This document shows, piece after piece, positions 1 to 10,442 of a DNA stretch of 64,000 nucleotides. Every line of letters begins with the position of its first letter. Within the stretch, counting starts at the first letter, position 1. This DNA is from Diphasiastrum complanatum. Its lineage: Eukaryota; Streptophyta; Lycopodiopsida; Lycopodiales; Lycopodiaceae. Below the pieces are notes generated by a model, which worked only from the letters and a program-made list of their open reading frames with translations, did not search any database and had not been told where the DNA came from. The DNA is taken from assembly GCA_029204225.1 (NCBI GenBank), contig CM055102.1:5952197-6016196 (forward strand). Direction: 5' to 3'. The position numbers and the translations under genes are program-made.

Positions 1-1337
1 ATAATTTGGTTGCTAAGGAGTTTCTTCAAACTAAAGGCATAGATTATGAAGAAACATTTGCTCATGTAGCAAAGCTTGTAACCATTAGATTGATCATTTG
101 TATTGCTACTTTATTCAAGTGGAATCTCTATCAAATGGATGTGACAAATGCTTTTTTGAATAGTTGCTTGGAAAAGGAAGTATACATGTTGCAACTCGAG
201 GGCTTCATCAAGGATGGTGAGGAGGACAAGGTTTTCCACTTAAGGAAGAGCCTATATGGCTTAAAGCAAGCACCTAGAGCTCTAGGTTGCATGATTTTCT
301 CTACTCTCTTGGCTTTGTGATTAGCTCTTATGAGTCTTCTTTGTACATCAAATGTAATGATGAAAAGATCATCATTTTAGTATTTTATGTTAATGATATC
401 ATATTGATAGGAAATGATGGTGAAGGCATAAGAAATGTTAAAGCTTCTTTGTCTAGTGAATTCAAGATGGTAGATCTAGGACTTCTAAGTTCATACTTGA
501 AATAGAAGTTACTAGAAGTAGTGATTTTATTTTTATAAGTCAATCAAAGTATGCTACTTCCATTCTTGAAGGGTTTGGCATGAAAGATTGTAAGGGGATT
601 GACACCCCTATGAAACAAGTTTGTAAAGTTACTAATGATTGTGATGAAGCATCCTTTGAGGACATCACACTCTTTAGGAAGCTAATAGGCTCCTCAATAT
701 ATTTGACAACCACTAGACCGGATTGAGTTATAGTGTAAGCAAGTTAAGTCAATATATGCAAGGTCCCTTGATGCATCATTGGAAAAGTGCCAAGAGAGTG
801 CTTAAATATGTCTCTTTTACTAGATTTTTTGGCATTCTCTATCAAGGATCTAACTTGTACTTGAGGGCATTTTCGGATTCAAATTTTTCAGGAGATAAGA
901 TGGATAGAAGATCCATAAGTGCATTTGTCACTTTTTTTTGTGGAGGAGTGATATCTTGGCTTTCCAAAAAGCAAGATACAATTTCTCTTTCCTCTTGTGA
1001 AGCCGAGTACAAGGCATTGACTTCAACAACCAAAGAACTCCTATGGCTAAGAAGACTTTTGGTGGAGCTTCAAGTGCTAAAGGCCGGGGAGATCCCTTGC
1101 ATCTATTGTGACAATCAAGCTTCTCAACAAATTGCTACCAATCTGATCTTCCATGCTAGAACAAAGCATATTGAGATAGCTCATCACTTTGTGAAAGAGA
1201 AGGTGCAATCCAAGGAGGTTCAACTTCATCATGTGCCATCATCCGAGTGCATAGCTGATATCTTAACCAAACCTTTGGTTAAAGATTCATTTTTCAAGTT
1301 AAGAAATGCCCTTGGAGTTGTAGATAGATGTACATAA
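1..1337 (+). pseudogene. Ty1/copia pol 3' half: RT and RNase H (copy A1)
   Basis: Translation shows the second half of a copia reverse transcriptase followed by RNase H. RT motifs include QMDVTNAFLN, LYGLKQAPRA and, in the catalytic box, YVND where the family has YVDD. RNase H motifs are FSDSNFSGD, SLSSCEAEY, CDNQASQQIA, KHIEIAHHFV and ADILTKPLV, ending at a normal stop at 1335-1337. The 5' part lies outside the window. Compared with the close relative at 42830-43598, there is a 7-nt deletion near 281, a stop near 503 and a 1-nt deletion near 723. It is therefore a pseudogene. RNase H itself (from about 723) is one open frame. Family assignment is firm. Confidence 0.93.
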
Positions 1338-1353
1338 GACTTGCCAAGTTAGA

Positions 1354-1365
1354 AGTGAGGAGAAG
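1354..1365 (+). other. Polypurine tract of copia A1
   Basis: A purine-only run (AGTGAGGAGAAG) lies directly between the end of pol and a TG that starts a non-coding stretch. This is the position where plus-strand priming occurs in LTR elements. The same AGGAGAAG-TG arrangement is found in element M on the other strand at 34294-34305. Confidence 0.75.
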
Positions 1366-1650
1366 TGTTCAAATATCACGTCCAATTTGATTTACCTTGT
1401 AGATCTTAAGATAATTGATTTTGATAGGATCTCACACGTGTAGAGTCTGTTCCCACATGTGAAAGAATGTACATAAGTCACTTTTATAAAGTTAGATTGA
1501 TTTTAGCTAGATATACACTAGTGTGACATTGACCTTTGAGTAGAATCTTGAAAATGGTCAAATTGGTCAAACTTTATGTAAATAGATTGTTAGGATTCAT
1601 GCTATTATGACATAGCAAGGCCTTTGTGGTACAATTACACATTGTTCTTG
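1366..1650 (+). mobile_element. 3' LTR of copia A1, truncated
   Basis: Non-coding sequence that begins TGTTCAAATATCACG immediately after the polypurine tract. It lacks any pol homology and runs until the start of the duplicated locus at about 1651. No matching 5' LTR is in the window, so the far end and any target duplication cannot be set. The stretch is probably only part of the LTR. Confidence 0.55.
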
Positions 1651-2096
1651 TTTTGAGTTCCTAGAAAGATTTGTTTTTCAAAAGCAACTAATTCGAATAG
1701 CTTTATTTTGTACAATGTGTGTCCTATACATCACAAAATTAGGCCAAGCCCATTAGTTGAATTGGATAATGTTAGAACTCTGGCCACATAGGCATATACT
1801 TGATTCCAACTGTTTTGCATTTGCACCTTTGGAGTTTACTATAGAGGGTCTAAATTGGGTTTTCAAAATAGCTATTACACCAAGACGTGAGACACTCATC
1901 ACAAGACAACCCCCATTGAAAGAAGCAACTTTGTCAAGGCCACCAGGCTTAGTTGGGTAAGAATGTTGCTTGTTGTCGTGTAATCCATGTTTAAATTTGA
2001 CCTATTATTATTCCAGGTGGAGTGCATATTTGTGCAAAAAAATCCAGGGTCAAGCCTTGACGTCTTACTTGATGTACTTTGTATATTTGTATTATG

Positions 2097-2226
2097 GAAG
2101 GAGCCGGGCAGAAGCCATTTTGCCCGGTAAGGATTTCCAAAAAAATTTGGGCGAGGCCCGGAGGGGCCAAGCCTAAATTTTTTTGGAAAGCCGAACCGGG
2201 CAGAATAGCCTTTGCCCGGCTCCTTC
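2097..2226. mobile_element. 130-bp foldback (MITE-like) element
   Basis: The left 60 bp and the reverse complement of the right 60 bp are nearly identical, starting GAAGGAGCCGGGCA and running through CCAAAAAAATTT. The whole unit can fold into one long hairpin. It sits in the part of copy 1 that is missing from copy 2, so it is a genuine insertion. Flanks TATTATG (2090-2096) and TATTGTG (2227-2233) could be a 7-bp target duplication with one mismatch. Superfamily is not assignable from this. Confidence 0.7.
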
Positions 2227-2232
2227 TATTGT

Positions 2233-2459
2233 GTAATGGATACCTGAAAAAATTTCAGAAGCACATCATGAAGGATAATAGGTAGGTTTGACTTTGATTG
2301 ACCTACACAAATGTGCCACATGGCAGCTATACTAAATCCGTACGGACGGGCACAGACAGGCAAAAAAAAAAAAAAAATCTGCCTTTAAAAAAAAGGCATG
2401 CATTTTCTGCTTTTTAATTTATTTGAAAGAGGGCATAATATGCAACAGGTATCCATTAC
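2233..2459. mobile_element. 227-bp MITE with 14-bp terminal inverted repeats
   Basis: Starts GTAATGGATACCTG and ends with its exact reverse complement. It contains a 16-base A run (2362-2377) and no ORF. It lies just right of the 130-bp foldback unit and is also absent from copy 2 of the duplication. The site in copy 2 reads straight through from TATATTTGT to GCATATGAATGC. No clear target duplication was seen, so superfamily is open. Confidence 0.6.
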
Positions 2460-2598
2460 GTACATATAAATGCTAGCACAGGTAACATTAGTGATGAGTT
2501 ACAACATCAAAAACAATTTATCACTACTCACTGTTTTTACACTTTACATACCTTTTAGAAACAAAAGTGAAGAAGATTGCACATCCTGTGGGTGATCC

Positions 2599-3060
2599 TT
2601 ACTCACAATCCACCACATAATCAAGCTCATCAGGAGCAATGCCATAGCCAGACAACATGACGGGACCCAAGTTGCTCCTTAAAACTGCATCATCATCCCC
2701 AAATCCTTCAACATTTATAACAAGCACAGCAGGTTTTGGTTCTTCTGCACAAAATTCTGATCCAAAACCCTCTTCACAGTCATCGCCCTTTACTTGTTCC
2801 AATATAGCACTCGATATGCACGATTCCAGTGTAGGCTGTCTCCCACATTCGTCCACTTCAATCACATCAACCTCATCAGGATAAATTCCATACCCTAAAA
2901 CTGAGAGGTAATCAATTGAGCTGAAATCTTCATCATTTTGCTTGTATTTCCGCAGCAGATCTGATAGAAAAAATGCAGAAAAACTGGGATCCCGTTCTTC
3001 TGGAAAGGCTTCTGCTCCCCAAGCCACGTCTTCCAATTCCTGACCCACATCCTCAAGCAT
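2599..3060 (-). CDS. Terminal exon of an unrecognised acidic protein, copy 1
   Basis: An open frame of 153 codons, rich in Asp and Glu, ending in VVDCE and a stop. It has a striking internal repeat: GYGIYPDEVD at residues 56-65 and GYGIAPDELD at residues 138-147. The first ATG follows TTCTTCAG, a plausible splice acceptor, and a GT-AG intron of 118 bp (3061-3178) would join it in phase to an upstream exon. Copy 2 at 28350-28811 has an equally open frame with few substitutions, so the reading frame looks selected or recently duplicated. In copy 1 the upstream exon carries a TAA where copy 2 has TAT, so this copy may be dead. I do not recognise the family and assign no function. Confidence 0.5.
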   Translation of the reverse strand: MLEDVGQELEDVAWGAEAFPEERDPSFSAFFLSDLLRKYKQNDEDFSSIDYLSVLGYGIYPDEVDVIEVDECGRQPTLESCISSAILEQVKGDDCEEGFGSEFCAEEPKPAVLVINVEGFGDDDAVLRSNLGPVMLSGYGIAPDELDYVVDCE

Positions 3061-3906
3061 CTGAAGAATTTGACCTTCGCTTCAAAATCAGATCACAGCA
3101 CTAGGTTAGAACAATTCTCAAAAGAGGCTTTGGAATACAAACAAAAAATAAATTACTCTGCCATCAAAGGATTGAGACTTTAAGAAACGGACGATGCTTC
3201 TCAAATTTGTCTAAACTGATGTGAGAGCTGTTTGTGAACAATCCATAATGGTGATTCTGAGCATCTGCATAAGTTGTTTCAATCTCACTAAAAAGCACCT
3301 CATGCCATAGACGAGACTTACTGGAGTCTTAATCTATACAAAATTTGCAAAGAATAGAATTTTTTCTCGCAATAGAAGCTCCAGCAAAGTCTTAACTAGG
3401 GATCAATTCAAGAGCCAGGCAGATGTCACCTGTTGGAAGCTGATAACATATGCAATTCGCCATCTTTGATCTGGTTCTTACAACTCAGGATGTAGCAAAG
3501 CAAAAAAAAAAAGGATACTCTATTGCAAAGACTCCAAGCTGCAATTAGCACCCTGCTGCTGCTGCTTCTGCTCCATTTTCTTCATGATGATCATGACGAG
3601 GGAGGACACGGCACAACCTTCCACAAATATGGTCGATGATCAGGTGCGATCACACATGCACCTGTACAAGCAAAACAGTGTTAGGGAACCAGCAATACGT
3701 GGAATGAAACCAGCATTTTTACTTAAAAACTTATTTTATAATATTTCACCTAGTGAGGGAATGGGGTTTTCCATAAAAAATTCTCAAAATTTGATTTCAT
3801 AAGAATTTGACTTAGTGGGAAATGGGATTCGGCATTTACTTTTTTTCACTGGGGAATCACACAAGATGTTGACTTGCAAACAACACGGAGATTTCACACA
3901 AGTCAA

Positions 3907-4273
3907 ATTATCAACAGTGCTTACCATAGCTTGAGTAAAAGATCTCGCATTCAATTTGTAGAGTCGATTCTCATTGACTCTAGCTCCTGTAGCAATCACT
4001 TTGTAGTGATTCTTGATGTCTTTGACAAGACATTTGTCACTGTCAAACTCAACCTTGAGTTGTTGATCAGCCATCGTCCCAACAAATAGTAGATTGTTAG
4101 CTAAGCCAGGTACATATTGCACATTGCTTATATGCTTTATCTTCCCGTTGGCTAACTTCACTGGTACCACTCCAACTCCTTTAACAGATACCAATTTCCC
4201 ATCAGCTTGTCCAACTTCATCACCATTGTCAATTTTCTTGAGTTTTGAAAATCCTTGGCTTCATCACTTGTCA
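3907..4273 (-). pseudogene. Copia D protease/pre-integrase fragment
   Basis: The minus strand reads VKLANGKIKHISNVQYVPGL and NRLYKLNARS, typical of the copia region between protease and integrase. The expected DSGAS protease active site is not present upstream; the frame goes from the gag tail directly to this segment. The fragment stops abruptly at about 3907, where the duplicated host block begins, so integrase, RT, RNase H and the 3' LTR of D are all missing here. Confidence 0.8.
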
Positions 4274-5290
4274 TTAATACTGTAATGAATAATTTTGAAC
4301 TCTCACCTGTATCATCTTCATATTGATCATCATCGTATTGATGTTGATCAGTATAATTGTCTTCATAATAATAGTCATCAAATTGATGTTCATCAGCATA
4401 ATTTTCCGCTTGCCATTTGTCTTTTCTTTGTTCCATCTCCTTCTGTTTCTTGAAGCATTCACGCTCCCAGTGACCAGGTTTGTTGCAGTACCTACAATTT
4501 CCAGGTTTATTTTGTCTTGAATAACCGCGTCCTTGACCTCGGTCTTGATTCCAATTACCTCGATTCGGACTATCATTGACTTGCTCATAAATTGTTGAAA
4601 TGATTCTCGGCTTGAGTTTCCTCCTCTCGATTGATACTTTCCACGGCCAAATCTTCTACCTCGTCCTCTAATTGCAAGAGCTTGATCATAGCTCCTGTTA
4701 CGATGATTCAAGTTCTCTTGATGTTGCTCTTCTTGCAAAAGCAATCCACCTAGTTCTTCATAGGTTGAAAGATTTTCTCTTGTGGCTATACTCGTCACAA
4801 ACATCTGATGTGACTCACTCAGACTATTCAATGTCAATTGCACGATCTCACGATCTTGTACTTGCTCTCCAACTGCTGCTAATTGATCACGGATCTCTTT
4901 GATCTTCAGTATGTGATCGGCAATAGTTGCACCATCATCCATCCGCAATGTATGCAACTTTGTCTTTAGAAATAGTATTCGAGATGTATTTGTCATTTCA
5001 AACAATGCCTTCAATGTATTCCACGCTTCTTTTGGTCCTTCTGAATCTGAAATATAGGGAATAATTGCATCTCTAACTGATAAGTTGATGACATTTTGGG
5101 CTTTCCGTCTTCTCCTATCAAATGCTTGCTGATCTTCTTCAATCACTGGCCTTGTCTCTTCACCTGTCATGATCTCAAATAGCTCCTTTTCCATCAAAAT
5201 GTTCTTCAGTTTGAATTTCCAAACTGCATAGTTCCCGGCACCTTCCAATTTGCTTGACTCATTAAGGACACCCTGGCTTAGAGTTGTCAT
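4274..5290 (-). pseudogene. Copia D gag
   Basis: Starts at an ATG (MTTLSQGVLNESSKLEG) and shows the copia gag fold signatures NYAVWKFKLKNIL, AWNTLKALFE and ILFLKTKLHTL, then a glycine/arginine-rich linker (RGRGRRFGRG). A frameshift near 4590 moves the frame; the zinc knuckle CRYCNKPGHWEREC (CX2CX4HX4C) is read in the other frame, which stays open to 4158. Gag packages the element RNA. Because of the frameshift this copy cannot make full gag by simple translation. Confidence 0.88.
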
Positions 5291-5360
5291 TACTGGATAG
5301 ATGAGTTTGGATCACAAAATCTATTCACACCACAGAACTGTAATTTTTGGTTGTACACAT

Positions 5361-5611
5361 GATATCGGTACGACGTGCGGGTGCACGACTGTTCAGGATT
5401 CTCTTTACCTCTGGCGCATCGCTCTGATATTGGTACTGATATGTGATATCGGTATGACGCGCAAATGTACGACTGCTCTTGGTTTTCTTTACCTCCGGCG
5501 TGTCGATCCGATATTGGTACGGATATGCTATAATTTGTATGATGCGTGGATGTACGACTGCTCAAGATTTTTCCTACCTCTGGCGCATCGATCCAATATT
5601 GGTACGGAAAA
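5361..5611. repeat. Three imperfect 84-bp tandem repeats in the copia D leader
   Basis: Units begin at about 5361, 5445 and 5530. Each contains GATATCGGTA-like, CGACTG, ACCTCTGGCGCATCG and GATATTGGTACGGATA-like blocks. They lie between the gag start and the primer binding site of D, in the untranslated leader. They create chance ORFs on both strands, which I do not call as genes. Confidence 0.8.
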
Positions 5612-6139
5612 GATTAAAAATAGAGAGAATATAAGAACTTTCAGAGGGAATATTCTAGATTCCCCACTTCGGCGCGGCGGCTACGCCACCTCCTCTTTGC
5701 AAAGATTTCGAAATGTGTGATCGTTCAAAAGACAGAGATCAGTAATGTGAAAAGTATAAAACCTTCTAACTCTAAATGGTAGAACTAGACACTATCTAGT
5801 GTGATTTGCGGTACTCCAAACAGACAAATGAGAATTTCTGGGCAAACCTCTCACACAAATAGCACTTTCCACAACAACTAGGAAGTATTGTAAAAATCTC
5901 CCCCACTCAACAAATTTTCAATCTATCTGATGCTGCCCTGGCCTTTTTGATGCCTTTAGGACTTTGCTTTCGTTCCCCACTGATGAATCTGAGCTCCAAC
6001 CCTACAAAATACACCAAAGAAGAATTTCTTCCAGCCGTTTTTGTCTCTCCAAGCTTTCACCTCCCATGAAGGACTTTCTCACTTCGTTGCGGAGCCTGTG
6101 ACAAGTTGTATCCACTGATCAGGCACGCAGACTATTGCT

Positions 6140-6151
6140 GCTCTGATACCA
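6140..6151 (-). other. Primer binding site of copia D
   Basis: On the minus strand this reads TGGTATCAGAGC, complementary to the 3' end of plant initiator tRNA-Met, the usual copia primer. It abuts the LTR end at 6152, which fixes the minus orientation of D. Confidence 0.9.
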
Positions 6152-6413
6152 TGTCAAGAATTATATATGCAACATCAAGCATTCACCATAAGCACTCACC
6201 ACAAGAAGGCGGAAGAAGAACACGAACTGTCACTCTATCACACTAATTCATACAAAATGTGAAATGTACAAATAAACCCTGAACCCTGATAGAGAGAGAA
6301 AACCTACGAGTAGACTAATAGACTAGCCTACGGCTATTGACAACTGGTCACAGCTGTCAATATTAATGTTCATTGTAAACAGTAACAATGAAGTTTATCA
6401 TTGATTTCTAACA
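6152..6413 (-). mobile_element. 5' LTR of copia D
   Basis: A 262-bp segment beginning TGTCAAGAATT and ending TTTCTAACA, so it has TG...CA ends. Its left end abuts the primer binding site. In the minus orientation it is the 5' LTR. The 3' LTR is absent because D is truncated at 3907. Only three bases separate it from the Gypsy-type LTR fragment at 6417, so D probably landed in the primer-site region of that older element. Confidence 0.75.
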
Positions 6414-6416
6414 AAA

Positions 6417-6525
6417 TGTAAGTCTGAATTAAGTGCAACTATTGATAAGCAGTAAGCACAATAGCAATCTCTAATCAACTCTAAAGAACTGAGCTAGAAT
6501 GCTCAAGAGTGTACAAGCTCGCAGG

Positions 6526-6623
<98 letters not shown>

Positions 6624-6838
6624 AATTATTCGATACTTGATCGTCTTCTTGATCATAAGATGTTGATCATAAGATGATGCTAAGATGTTGAAATATCAAT
6701 AGCTATTTATACTAAGCAATTAGGTCGTCAAAAGCGTCATCCAATTGGCTGTGATGTGTTGGCATCCATCCAGTTAGGACTTCTCAAAAACTACTTGCTG
6801 ATGAATTAATGCAAGTCGGTGGCTTTGATCGTAAACAG
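6417..6838 (-). mobile_element. Gypsy-type LTR fragment H2 (inverted copy)
   Basis: Read on the minus strand this matches the LTR at 15139-15617, including its CT/GA microsatellite and the TCAGACTTACA end. Similarity stops at about 6838, so the 5' part is missing. It is opposite in orientation to H1, so the two are independent insertions and not the LTR pair of one element. Confidence 0.75.
6529..6621. repeat. (GA)n microsatellite
   Basis: About 93 bp of uninterrupted GA dinucleotide inside LTR H2. The same position of the H1 LTR holds about 87 bp of CT. The repeat is thus a native part of this LTR and produces a spurious leucine/serine ORF. Confidence 0.97.
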
Positions 6839-6869
6839 TCTGTCTATAGAAATGACCTAAGCCCAGCCC

Positions 6870-7900
6870 CATCTACGAAAAGTCCAACTCTCATTTTCTG
6901 TTGATGCTCTGAAAAGAAAGATGGCCATGAAAGAGAAAATGAAGCATCCCATTGTCATGGAACCACCCAAGGATTGGACACAGGTGCGAGATAATGCACC
7001 TTCAGGGCAAGCATCCCCACCATCAGTTACCAAACCTTCCACTTCCAAGTCCGTGAGGGAAATCAAGCCTAAAGTGCCTTATGCACCAAAAGGCCCCGAC
7101 ATGCCACAATACTTAAAGGACTATACAATTGAGGACATTACTATTCGGCTTCCCCAAGCCAAACGTGAACCACAGGGGGATGCCTCTTTTGATGGACCAG
7201 TCCGCACAATCATGTTAAATTTGAAAGATCCAGAGGAAGACGAGGAGAAAATTGTCCACATAGGTGCCCACCTTAATCGAGAGCAGCGTAGAGCACTAGA
7301 GAAACTGCTTCAAAGCCATGTTTTTGCACGGTCATACAAGGATATGAAAGGTGTGAATACTTTGGTAGCCGTGCATCCCATACCCTTACAACCTGATGCT
7401 ACCCCGGTAGCTAGTCGTCCCTACAGATGCAATCCAATATATCGAGCCAAGATCAAGGAAGAGTTAAACGCCTACTGGAGGCCAGGTTCACCTATGAGGT
7501 CGAACATACAGAATGGGTGACGCCAATTGTAATTGTACCTAGGAAAAATAGAAAGCTTCAAATTTGTGTAGATTTTAAGAAGCTTAATGCGGTCACTAAA
7601 CGTGACCATTTTCCTATTCCATTCGGTGAAGCCATATTAGAGAATCTAGCTGGAGATGAGGCTTATTCCTTCTTAGATGGCTTTAGTAGCTATAATATGA
7701 TAGAAATAGCACTTGAAGATCAACACAAAACTGCTTTTGCCACAGAATGGGGGACGTTTTGTTGGAAGGTGATGCCTTTTGGACTGTGTAACACTCCTAG
7801 TACCTTCCAACGCGTCATGCAAGTAGCCTTTATGGACCTAATAGGAGACACGCTAGAAGTATACTTAGATGACCTAGGAGTTCACTCTGAAGCATCTTGA
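6870..7900 (+). pseudogene. Ty3/gypsy pol, 5'-truncated: reverse transcriptase N-terminal half
   Basis: Two overlapping frames give a gypsy RT. The first (to about 7470) has FARSYKDMKGV and ASRPYRCNPIY. After a frameshift the second has TEWVTPIVIVPRKN, CVDFKKLNAVTKRDHFPIP, YSFLDGFSSYN, MPFGLCNTPSTFQRVM and the catalytic YLDD. The order and motifs fit the PR-RT-RH-IN layout of gypsy. No gag or protease precedes it, because LTR H2 directly abuts. The frame ends in a TGA just where a tandem repeat starts. Confidence 0.93.
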
Positions 7901-8063
7901 CATTTAGCTATACTTGAGAAAATATACATTTAGTGCCAAAGGTTCGGAAGCATCTTGACATTTAGCTGTACTTGAAAAAATATACATTCATTGCCAAAGG
8001 TTCAGAAGCATCTTGACACTTAGTTGTACTTGAGAAAATATACATTCAGTGCCAAAGGTTCAG
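7890..8063 (+). repeat. Triplicated 58-bp segment inside gypsy RT
   Basis: Three consecutive 58-bp units (7890-7947, 7948-8005, 8006-8063), each starting AAGCATCTTGACA and ending GCCAAAGGTTC. One unit corresponds to the normal RT segment after YLDD (HLAILEK). As 58 is not a multiple of three, the expansion throws the frame. Confidence 0.95.
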
Positions 8064-8919
8064 TATATCTCTAAATCTTGAGAAATGCCAGATCTAGATT
8101 ACCCATGGTGTTGTTCTAGGACACATCATATCCCGGAATGGAATTGCTACTAGTCCTGAAAATGTTCGAGTAATTGTAGAGATGCCAATCCCTAAGACCG
8201 TGTGTGAGGTCTTGATCTTTATGGGCCACGCCAATTACTATCGTTGTCACATACGTGACTTTGCAGGTAAGGCACACTGGATGTATCGGTTAACCATAGA
8301 TCCAAAATGGGTAGAGGAACATGGCCTTGCGTATTAAGACCTCAATTGTGCTTTAGTGAATGCTCCCATTTTGCAAGCACCATATTATTCCAAGGAATTC
8401 CATGTGCACACGGATGCTTCCAAGTATGTCATCGGCGCTGTCTTGATGCAACCTAGTGAGGATTCCAAGGATTATCCTATCCAATTTTTGACTCAACAAC
8501 TGATTCCAGCCGAGATGAATTATACCACTACTGAGAGGGAAGCGTTGGCTATGGTGTATGCGGCTAAAAAATTTCAGCATTATCTTTTAGGAAAATCCTT
8601 TGCGTTTTACACCGATCATCAGGCGTTATTATATCTTTTGAACAAGACATGCACAACTGGACGCATAGCACGCTGGTTGTTATTACTTCAAGAATTTGAG
8701 TTTCGAGTTGTTGTTAGAAGAGGTTCGAAACATTTTTCAGCTGATCATCTTTCACGAATCCCTAGCAATGACAAACCAACAGAAGGTGTTAATGATGACC
8801 TTCTTGATGCTATCTTGTTTCGAGTAGATTACACCCCATTTTGGGCCCGGTCATCACAGAATACGTTACTACTGGCCAAATGGATCCCAATCTACCTAAA
8901 CCAGCTCAACGAGCATTGA
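8064..8919 (+). pseudogene. Gypsy pol: RT C-terminus and RNase H
   Basis: After the tandem repeat the RT connection is recognisable (THGVVLGHIISRNGI, FMGHANYYR) with stops. RNase H is open from 8356: HTDASKYVIGAVLMQ, TTEREALAMVYAAKKFQHYL, FYTDHQALLYLL and the ADHLSRIP end. It removes RNA from the RNA-DNA hybrid during reverse transcription. It shares the element with the RT upstream and the integrase downstream. Confidence 0.93.
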
Positions 8920-10050
8920 TTTATAAGTCCGCTCCCTACACCCTCATTGCTGGACAACTATATAAAAAGGGAACGGATGGAATTATTTGTAGATGTCTCA
9001 CCGAGGGAGAAACAACTCCATCATTCTCCTAACCAATGAAGGAAGTGGCAGTGGACATTTCTCATCTGAGACGACATCACAGAAAATATTGTTGGCCGGA
9101 TGCTGGTGGCCAACCTTATTGAAGGATACACATCAATTTGTAATGGCGTGCGATGTATGTCAACGTGCAAAATGACCCCAATTCAAGGATTTCATGCCAT
9201 TAAGTCCCATATTATCAGACCAAGCCTTTTTCAAATGGGGAATCGATTAGCCTGGCTGCTAGATTCACACAATCGCAATATATTATAGTAGCCATTGACT
9301 ATTGCACCAAGTGGGCCGAAGCTCGTGCTATTAAATTTGTATCTGCAAAATCCACAATCCACTGTTAAATTCCTTTATGAGCAGGTTACACTTCTTACAT
9401 GTTGTGATCGAACACTTACTATCCACCTTCTTAGTGGTCCATAGGAAAAGTGCCCCTTATTACTTGCGATGCAATGGACAAGCTGAGTCCACCAATAAAA
9501 TCTTATGCAAAATCCTCACTAAGGCCGTTGAGACCAGTAGTTCTGATTGGGAACTGAAGTTACATGCCGCACTTTGGGCTTATCGCACAACTTCTAAGAA
9601 ATCTATTAGATCTACCCCTTTTCAATTGACTTATGGCCACGAAGCAATTATACCAGTTAAATTTTATGTTCCATCTTTAATCCTGGCCTATGATTTGCAA
9701 TTAGATTCCAAACAAATCTTAGCCAATCGCCTATTTCATCTTGAAAAGCTCTGTGAAACCCGTACCATCAGTGTCCATGCACAACATGTTCACAAACGTA
9801 GACAAAAAGATTGGCATGATCGTTTAATTAAGCTCAAGGAGTTTAAAGAGGGGGATAAGGTCCTCCTCTACTAGGCAAAAGCACATAAAGGAAAGTTGAA
9901 ATTCATTAGGCAAGGGCCATACATTATTGATCAGATCTATTCTTCTGGATATGCCCACCTTAAAACACTGGAAGGCATCCCCTTAGATACTTTAGTGAAT
10001 GGGAGTCGACATAGAAAGTATGATGAGCACTCCTTCTATCTTGAAATGTA
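8920..10050 (+). pseudogene. Gypsy pol: integrase
   Basis: The zinc-binding region is seen as CWWPTLLKDTHQFV and CDVCQRAK at about 9095-9175. The catalytic core is broken by frameshifts: YIIVAIDYCTKWAEARA carries the first Asp near 9290, and CNGQAESTNK near 9470 carries the Glu. A long open stretch (9377-9874) gives LWAYRTTSKKSIRSTPFQL and TYGHEAIIPV. A GPY/F-type C-terminal module (GPYIIDQIYSSGYAHLK) follows a stop near 9873. Clearly an integrase, clearly dead. Confidence 0.92.
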
Positions 10051-10442
10051 TTGATCACATTCGTCGTACTATGTGTTTGCCTGCATGTAACCGTCCTTTG
10101 TCGCTCGTTCTTATATCGTATGTTTTTAATTTTTATTCTTTCCACTTACTTCTTTTCTAAGATCCAGTAGGATTGCTTGCAAGTATAGTTTCAGTCAGAA
10201 TTTTTCAGTTTGCACTTGTTTATACTCTCTCCAGTGTGTTTACACAAGCCCATACTGTGCCACATCACATCATGGTGTCCGGTTGGCATCAAAAGCCTCT
10301 TCTGAATCGCGCTAGGCTACGAAGGTTCACCGTCAAAATTCATCTGGTCACCATTTCAGAATTGGTGACAAAGATCGAGTCCACTCGGAATTTTTTGGCC
10401 AAGCTCAACATTCACATTCTTGCATGTACTGGGCAGCAATGG

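Larger units (their letters stand above)
1651..3906. repeat. Segmental duplication, copy 1
   Basis: From about 1651 the sequence matches 27787-30375 base for base over long runs, in the same orientation. The shared part includes an acidic-protein exon and its upstream intron. Copy 1 carries an insertion of about 370 bp (2090-2460) that copy 2 lacks. Copy 2 carries about 760 bp (29450-30210) that copy 1 lacks. The match ends at about 3906, where copia D begins. Sharp ends without target duplications suggest a duplicated genomic block or captured DNA rather than a simple transposon. Confidence 0.85.

Noticed and set aside
5290-5720. Repetitive ORFs on both strands of the copia D leader
   Set aside because: They follow the 84-bp tandem repeats in an untranslated leader and have no ATG-supported family match.
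6471-6656. Leucine/serine ORF on the minus strand
   Set aside because: Pure translation of the (GA)n tract in LTR H2; no coding signal. The same applies to the ORFs at 29649-30007 and 49252-49452.
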